From Salpingoeca rosetta (lineage: Eukaryota > Opisthokonta > Choanoflagellata > Craspedida > Salpingoecidae), in contig NW_004754908.1 in assembly GCF_000188695.1 (NCBI RefSeq), positions 615,181 to 638,120 on the forward strand: 22,940 bases of DNA. The letters run 5' to 3'. The position numbers and the translations under genes were made by a program. The notes beneath the pieces are model-generated. The model made no database searches. It was given only the letters and a program-made list of their open reading frames with translations, and was not told the origin of the DNA. Within the stretch, counting starts at the first letter, position 1; the number at the start of each line of letters is the position of its first letter. This document shows positions 14,930 to 22,940 of the stretch, one piece after another.

Positions 14930-15756
14930 TCACTCACCACCACAGCCACATCCCTCTCTGTCCAATATCTTTGTTGGTTTGTCGGTCGAGTTGGCTGGTC
15001 AGCTGGTAGGCCGGTTGGTTGCCTGCCTGCCTGCCTGCCTGCTTCACGCACTGCCAGTTTCTTCTTCCATTCTCGACAGGAGCCACCAATAGTCTCCTTC
15101 CGTTTTGCCTTTTTGTTTTATGTTACGTTGTTGTCCCGTCACACATCAGAAAGTCAAGTTCAACTTCCCCCCTCCCCACTCCCCTGCCTGTGTCGCTTGT
15201 CACCTATTTGACTCTTTTGTGCTTTTCCGCTTCCCACCTGTTCTTCTGGTCGCCATCGTGTGTCTTGTTGGCCGGCCTCCCTTTCGTGTTACTGACACAG
15301 ACACGGTGCTGGCGTTCAGTGATGATGATGATGATGATGATGATGGCTTGACCTTGTTGTCTTTTTGTAGCGTGCCATTCATATCTCTGCTGCCCCTTCC
15401 TTGTTTTCCACACCTTGCTTGATGTGTGTGTGTGTGTGTGCAATGAGCGCTGGCTGTCCTCTCTTTGTGCGATGTTGTTTCTCTCTCTCTCCCCGCTGTT
15501 ATCCTTATGTGGGTACCGGCCGTGCTCTGCACCTTCCCTTGTCATCGTCGTCGTCTTCTCCTGCTTCCACGTCCCTCTGTTGTTGTGTTGTCGTCGTTGT
15601 CGTCGTTGTCGTCGTTGCTGTGCTGCTTCACACGCTCGTGCGTGTGCGTATGCACATGTTCCTTCGCTCGCTTGTAGTTGCCTGCTTGCTTGTGCCTGCT
15701 TCTTTGCTTGCTTGTCTGGTTGTATGTGTGTGTGTGAGGCATGCGTGCCCTTGCAT

Positions 15757-15787
15757 CAGTCCAGTCCAGTCCAGTCCAGTCCAGTCC
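15757..15787. repeat. CCAGT pentanucleotide tandem array
   Basis: CAGT, five CCAGT units and a final CC run without interruption, about 215 bp upstream of the APP1-like start codon. Confidence 0.9.
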
Positions 15788-15876
15788 ATACACGCGATCA
15801 TGGATTCGCCAAGTCGTGCGCGAGACGAGGAGTCGGGGGGGGGAGTGGAGAGACTGGAAGGCGACGCAAACACACA

Positions 15877-15881
<5 letters not shown>

Positions 15882-15931
<50 letters not shown>
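15882..15931. repeat. CA microsatellite upstream of the APP1-like gene
   Basis: A nearly perfect CA run ends about 70 bp before the start codon at 16004, so it lies in the promoter or the 5' UTR. Confidence 0.9.
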
Positions 15932-15936
<5 letters not shown>

Positions 15937-16003
15937 GTGCATGGGATAGGTCCATCTTTCACTGGAAGGACTGGCACAAGCGCATTTCGCACACACAATC
16001 ACC

Positions 16004-16426
16004 ATGGAAGATGGCGGTTTTGTGATGGAGGATGACGAGAGCGTTGGTGACCTGGACGAGGAGGAGGAGGAGGAGCAGGAAAGCTCGTCGCCAAGTGAAG
16101 ACGAAGGCGAAGGTGACGAGGAGCTGGTAGTGAGCGGGACAGACGTGTTGACGCTGGTGGAGGATGAGGAGGGTGACGACCAAGAGGAAGGAGGAGAAAA
16201 AGACGATGATGAGCAAGGGTCCTGGCACACGTTGCCGGAGGCTGAGGCGATCAAGATTACCGCCATCAATCGGCTCCTCAAGGCACGGCGCCTGCGATCC
16301 AAGTATGAGCGAGACATCCTTCGAATCATGTCGGAGCTGCAGCTCGATGGCAACACCATTGCCCGGCACATGGACATCAAGACTGCGTTTGGTGAGGCAC
16401 ATTGTGTGTGTGTGTGTGTGATGTGC

Positions 16427-16497
<71 letters not shown>

Positions 16498-17468
16498 CGT
16501 GTGTGTGTGTGTGCTTTGTGTGTGCTTTGTGTGTGATGTGTGTGTGATGTGTGTGTGTGATGTGCTTTGTGTGTGTATGTGTGTGTGATGTGCTTTGTCT
16601 GCTTGCTTGATGCGTCTCTTTTCGCGGCATGTGGTTACATTCACGTGCTGTTCTCAACGTGCGTGCATGCTCGCGGTGACATCTCCTGTGCCAATAGCCC
16701 GTTTCCGCGACCACCACGGATGGCGTGGACTCAACTACACACACTTGCTGGCACAGTTTACCGACTTTCATGGCCACGATCTTACCGTGGCCACAAAGGC
16801 TCGACTGGTTGAATGCGCATGTGGCTCGAAGAAGAGAAGGCAACGCGGTGCACGAGAGCTCTTCATTCTCCGCCTCTTTCAGGTATGCTCGCAAGTGCGC
16901 GCGAGAGTGTGATGTGTATGTGTATGTGTGCAGCTGTTCAAGTGTGGAGTGTCAAAGCCCACTCTTCCTTTGTGTTTGCATTCGACGTGGTGTTCGTTCG
17001 TGTGGACTTGGCTACGTTGGGATCATGCCTCTCCTGTTGTGATCATGCCTCTCCTGGTGCGTGTATTGTAGTCATGTTCCCCCGAGGAGCTATCTGAACT
17101 GAAGTTGCAACTGCAGTCATCCGTCATCAACCTGTCACGTATCCTGGACCAGCACATGACTGACCGTCAATTGAGGCAGCGATTGTACACCATCATCGCT
17201 GAGAAGGCGCACAAGTATCGTCAGCAGCACGCAGACCACCCACCGGATGTCCACGTGCTCTCTGATATTGATGGTGAGCACGGAGTGTGTATGTGTGCGT
17301 GCATGTGTGTGCGTGTGCGTGTGCGTGTGCGTGTGCGTGTGTGTTTGTACATGCATTGGCTGGTCCGTGTGTGCTTGCATCTTCTTCTCACCACGCATTC
17401 ACACACACATACACACACATACACATACATACACATACACATGCACATACACAAACACACACGCACAC

Positions 17469-17501
<33 letters not shown>

Positions 17502-18519
17502 AACACAAACACACACGCACACACGCGCACACGTAGATACGTTTGTGCATAGTGGGTATGGTCTCGGCGGGCCAAAGTACCCCAAAGGAACGGTGCTGCC
17601 TGGTGCACTTTCACTGCTGAGTGCCGTGAGCACACGTGTGGCGTTTGTCACGGCCCGTCCCGCGTTTGTTGAGCGGCGCACGTTCCACTCTCTCCAGCGC
17701 ATGGGCGTGACCGCCTCTGTGCTGTGCGGCCACCTGAGTGACTCACTCCTCATCCCGCTGGCGCCCGCCTTCTGCAACAGCCGCATCAGCTCAACCAAGG
17801 TGCGCAACGTCGTGCGCTACTCCCTGCTCTTCCCAGAGTGCCGGTTCGTGTGGTTTGGGGACAGCGGGCAAGGAGACGTGCTCACAGCACTTGAGCTGCT
17901 ACAGCAAGCCCAACAACAACTACAGCAGCAGCAGCAGGAGCAGTGTGCGCACGAGCGTGTCAGTGTGTCGAGTGTATTGGGTGAAGCTGAGCGTGGCGGT
18001 GACGGCGCAGGGAAAGAACCAGCGTGTGGCAGAGGCGATGTCGGCAGCGGTGGTGAGCGACGGAGGAGCAGGCATGGAAAGGCGAATCGGCTGTTTGGGG
18101 GCCAGGGTCTGGTAGCCGCGTACATACAAGACGTGGTGCTGGAGGACGGGGTCACCTTTAAGACACCGCATGAGGAGCGGAGGAGATTGGCGGCCTTGGG
18201 CGTGCACGTGGTGGACAACTACATTGCTGTTGCTCTGCACATGCACTTGAGTCACAGCCTGTTGACGCCGGAGCAGCTGTCTCGCGTGGCGCGCGGGGCC
18301 ATTGCCGATCTCAAGGCGGCTGCTGCGGGTTTCACTCGCCCCGGGGTGAAGGTGGCGCGCTTCAACGAGCACCGCACCCAGCTCGAGCGCGTCAATCACG
18401 TGTTGCGCAAGGCGAAGCTGCCGGAGCTCATGTTCAAGGACATTGCGCCCACGCCGCCATCCCACCTGGCGGCACTCAATGCCTTGCTCAAGGAGCTTCC
18501 CCTCGCCTCGCTTGCATAG
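16004..18519 (+). CDS. APP1/DUF2183-family phosphatidate phosphatase-like protein, 585 aa
   Basis: Exons 16004..16391, 16698..16882, 17072..17273 and 17537..18519 give 1758 nt with phases 1, 0 and 1 matching. The start ATG sits in a strong context (CACCATGG). The N-terminus (1-75) is highly acidic. A helical region follows, including [20 protein letters not shown] (from 131) and a Lys/Arg patch ([20 protein letters not shown]). The HAD-like catalytic motifs are split by introns but complete: SDIDDT (255-260), whose DxDxT is formed across intron 3 (GATG joined to ATACG), then [25 protein letters not shown] (296-300), Lys346 in SSTKVRN, and WFGDSGQGD (364-372). Yeast App1 is a Mg-dependent phosphatidate phosphatase at actin patches; the motifs support phosphatase chemistry, while substrate and location here are inferred. 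A polyglutamine-rich and basic insert (about 380-440) follows the last motif. Confidence 0.87.
16428..16492. repeat. TG microsatellite in APP1-like intron 1
   Basis: A long uninterrupted TG run sits inside a roughly 190-bp TG-rich stretch (16403-16590) after the donor at 16392. The acceptor (GCCAATAG, 16697) lies over 100 nt further on, with no AC arm near it. Confidence 0.9.
17274..17536 (+). other. APP1-like intron 3: GU arm then AC arm, hairpin-capable
   Basis: After GTGAGC, the 5' part (about 17286-17348) is GUGUGC-type repeat. After a loop of about 50 nt, the 3' part (about 17396-17533) is ACACAU/ACACGC repeat running straight into the acceptor CACACGTAG at 17528-17536, with no polypyrimidine tract. 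The two arms are broadly complementary. The exon join is secure because it builds the catalytic DIDDT motif. Confidence 0.85.
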
Positions 18520-18748
18520 CACATCCCCTGTCCTTTGCGTGTGTATGTGTATTGTGTGTGTGTGTTGTTGTAAGGCTTGTGTCATGCCACCTGCTGTGTT
18601 ACGATAACGATAACAGGGGTGATGTGATCAGTCCTCATTGATTTGGTAGCAAAGGCATCGTCGTCCGTCACATCATCGCACCAACACAACTGTCAGAACT
18701 ACAATCCCAACAACACACAAACACAAACAACACAAGCCACGTGCAGTG
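18520..18748. promoter_or_regulatory. Short intergenic region between APP1-like and GT49 genes
   Basis: This 229-bp gap holds the APP1-like 3' end and the glycosyltransferase promoter/5' UTR. It contains a TG run (about 18540-18565), a doubled ATAACG near 18603-18614 and A/C-rich sequence before the ATG. No AATAAA was seen. ACGTGCAG ends at 18746, 2 nt before the ATG, and could be a 3' splice site. Confidence 0.4.
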
Positions 18749-22021
<3,273 letters not shown>

Positions 22022-22117
22022 CGCATGATCAGGCTGACATGACAGGCTATGTAGTTTCTTGTTTAACTTTCGTGGGCGCATCACGTTATTGGCCAACAGA
22101 TCCGTCGCAGCACGAAC

Positions 22118-22123
22118 AATAAA
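22118..22123 (+). terminator. Poly(A) signal AATAAA, GT49 gene
   Basis: A canonical AATAAA lies 97 nt downstream of the TGA at 22019-22021, in the 263-bp gap between the convergent genes 5 and 6. Confidence 0.65.
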
Positions 22124-22284
22124 CAATCCAACCAACGACCACGCGACTCAACAGACCCACCGGGACACGGACAGACAAACCGCAAGCACACTCAAGCACA
22201 GGCAAGAAGGGTGCAATCAGTGCACTCAAAACAAACGCGGAAACGGTAAAGTGTGGCGAACACCGGGTGCACGGTGCGAAATCA

Positions 22285-22635
22285 TCATGACGCAACAACA
22301 GCTGTTGCCGTGTCCAAACCATTGTCACCAGAAGCAGTCGTACCACTCGCCTCCTTTTTCCCGTCATCACCACCACCACCCTGGTCATTACCCTCATCGC
22401 CAGCCTCTTTGTCACCATTCTTATCGTCAGCCCTGTCACCGCTCTTTTCACCATTGGCAGTGATAGTGGCAGCGGTCTTGACGCGCGACATGAGCGAGCC
22501 CAAGCGGTTCACCATCTGCGCAACCAAGTGGATTCGTTGGTTGATCTGCTTCTTGTTTCCAGACTTGACCACGGCATCGTGTGGGGACAGGGGCCCGTGC
22601 TGCTTCTGCATGGCCTCCACCAGCCGCGTCTCCTC
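22285..22635 (-). CDS. Terminal coding exon of an unrecognised gene (gene continues right)
   Basis: On the minus strand a 3' splice site (GGCATTGCAG, 22645-22636) opens 116 codons to a TGA at 22287-22285, in phase 0 if the exon begins GAG GAG ACG. The first half looks conserved and helical (EETRLVEAMQKQHGPL, KKQINQRIHLVAQMVNRLGS). The second half is a hydrophilic Asp/Gly/Lys/Ala-rich tail ending TATAVVAS. I do not recognise the family. The upstream sequence (22645-22899) is GU-rich in the transcript sense, as in other introns here, and not coding. The exon could belong to a cytoskeletal or coiled-coil protein, but nothing fixes this. Confidence 0.5.
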   Translation of the reverse strand, partial: EETRLVEAMQKQHGPLSPHDAVVKSGNKKQINQRIHLVAQMVNRLGSLMSRVKTAATITANGEKSGDRADDKNGDKEAGDEGNDQGGGGDDGKKEASGTTASGDNGLDTATAVVAS

Positions 22636-22760
22636 CTGCAATGCCGCGCATGGATTGTGAGCGCAGCAGCGGTGGCGTGTGCAGCAGAGCACACTCGATG
22701 CGAGCACCCCAGCAGCATGGGTGGAATTCAAGAGACGGCGACGCAGACAGAGAGAGATAG

Positions 22761-22836
22761 GGAGAGACGCACACCCACCCACACACCCACCCACACACCC
22801 ACACACACCCACCCACCCACACACCCACACACACAA
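22761..22836. repeat. CACC/CA-rich repeat in the intron of the right-edge gene
   Basis: Imperfect ACACCCACCC units fill this stretch. Relative to the minus-strand gene it is a GU/GGGU-rich intron segment upstream of the terminal exon. Confidence 0.8.
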
Positions 22837-22940
22837 CCACAAAACCAACCAAAATGTTCTAAAACATAAATAGATACATACAGACAAACACAAAAACAAT
22901 CACTCAGTGCCTCAACCCCAACGTGCGGTATATTAATATA

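Larger units (their letters stand above)
14930..16003. other. Intergenic stretch between PKC-SH2 and APP1-like genes
   Basis: No gene is supported. It holds the kinase 3' UTR (no AATAAA was found), CTGC-type repeats near 15021-15041, a GAT run (about 15319-15345), GTC/CGT triplet runs (about 15541-15620), a CCAGT pentamer array and a CA run. The APP1-like promoter should lie here. Reading frames across it are low-complexity. Confidence 0.5.

Noticed and set aside
18746..18748. GTG as start of the GT49 protein
   Set aside because: ATG ATG follows immediately at 18749, and GTG initiation is not expected in a eukaryotic nuclear gene.

Overview
The window reads as nuclear DNA of a unicellular holozoan, most likely a choanoflagellate of the Salpingoeca/Monosiga type. 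This is inferred from gene content (virilizer, OSCP1, a LARGE-type GT49 enzyme, a PKC-family kinase carrying an SH2 domain), GC-rich coding exons, short GT-AG introns and an extraordinary load of CA/TG dinucleotide repeats in introns and UTRs. No rRNA, tRNA, transposon or CRISPR array was seen. Exon joins were worked out by hand from splice sites, reading phase and family similarity; every accepted join keeps the frame unless stated.

Layout: (1) complement(229..1554), the 5' part of an OSCP1/NOR1-like gene, running off or becoming unreadable at the left edge. (2) 1940-10204 (+), a 4-exon gene for a predicted 2534-aa virilizer/VIRMA-like scaffold of the m6A mRNA methyltransferase complex; it shares a short divergent upstream region with OSCP1, has one 6.3-kb exon, and lacks a recognisable N-terminal virilizer domain. 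(3) 11342-14929 (+), a 7-exon gene for a 727-aa protein kinase C-like kinase with the order pseudosubstrate-like segment, C2, AGC kinase with PKC tail, SH2. (4) 16004-18519 (+), a 4-exon gene for a 585-aa APP1/DUF2183-type phosphatase. (5) 18749-22021 (+), a gene of about 8 exons for a type II membrane LARGE/B4GAT1-like GT49 glycosyltransferase, with one exon junction unresolved. (6) complement(22285..22635), the terminal coding exon of an unrecognised gene that continues beyond the right edge and converges on gene 5.

The genes are not an operon and share no evident pathway: mRNA methylation, lipid/kinase signalling, phosphatidate metabolism and glycosylation sit side by side. The two strongest observations are the PKC-SH2 architecture (a C1-less, probably calcium-insensitive PKC with a phosphotyrosine-binding module after its hydrophobic motif) and a recurring intron design in which GU-rich sequence follows the 5' splice site and AC-rich sequence lies toward the 3' splice site. 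In some introns the AC arm takes the place of a polypyrimidine tract, suggesting RNA hairpins that bring splice sites together.
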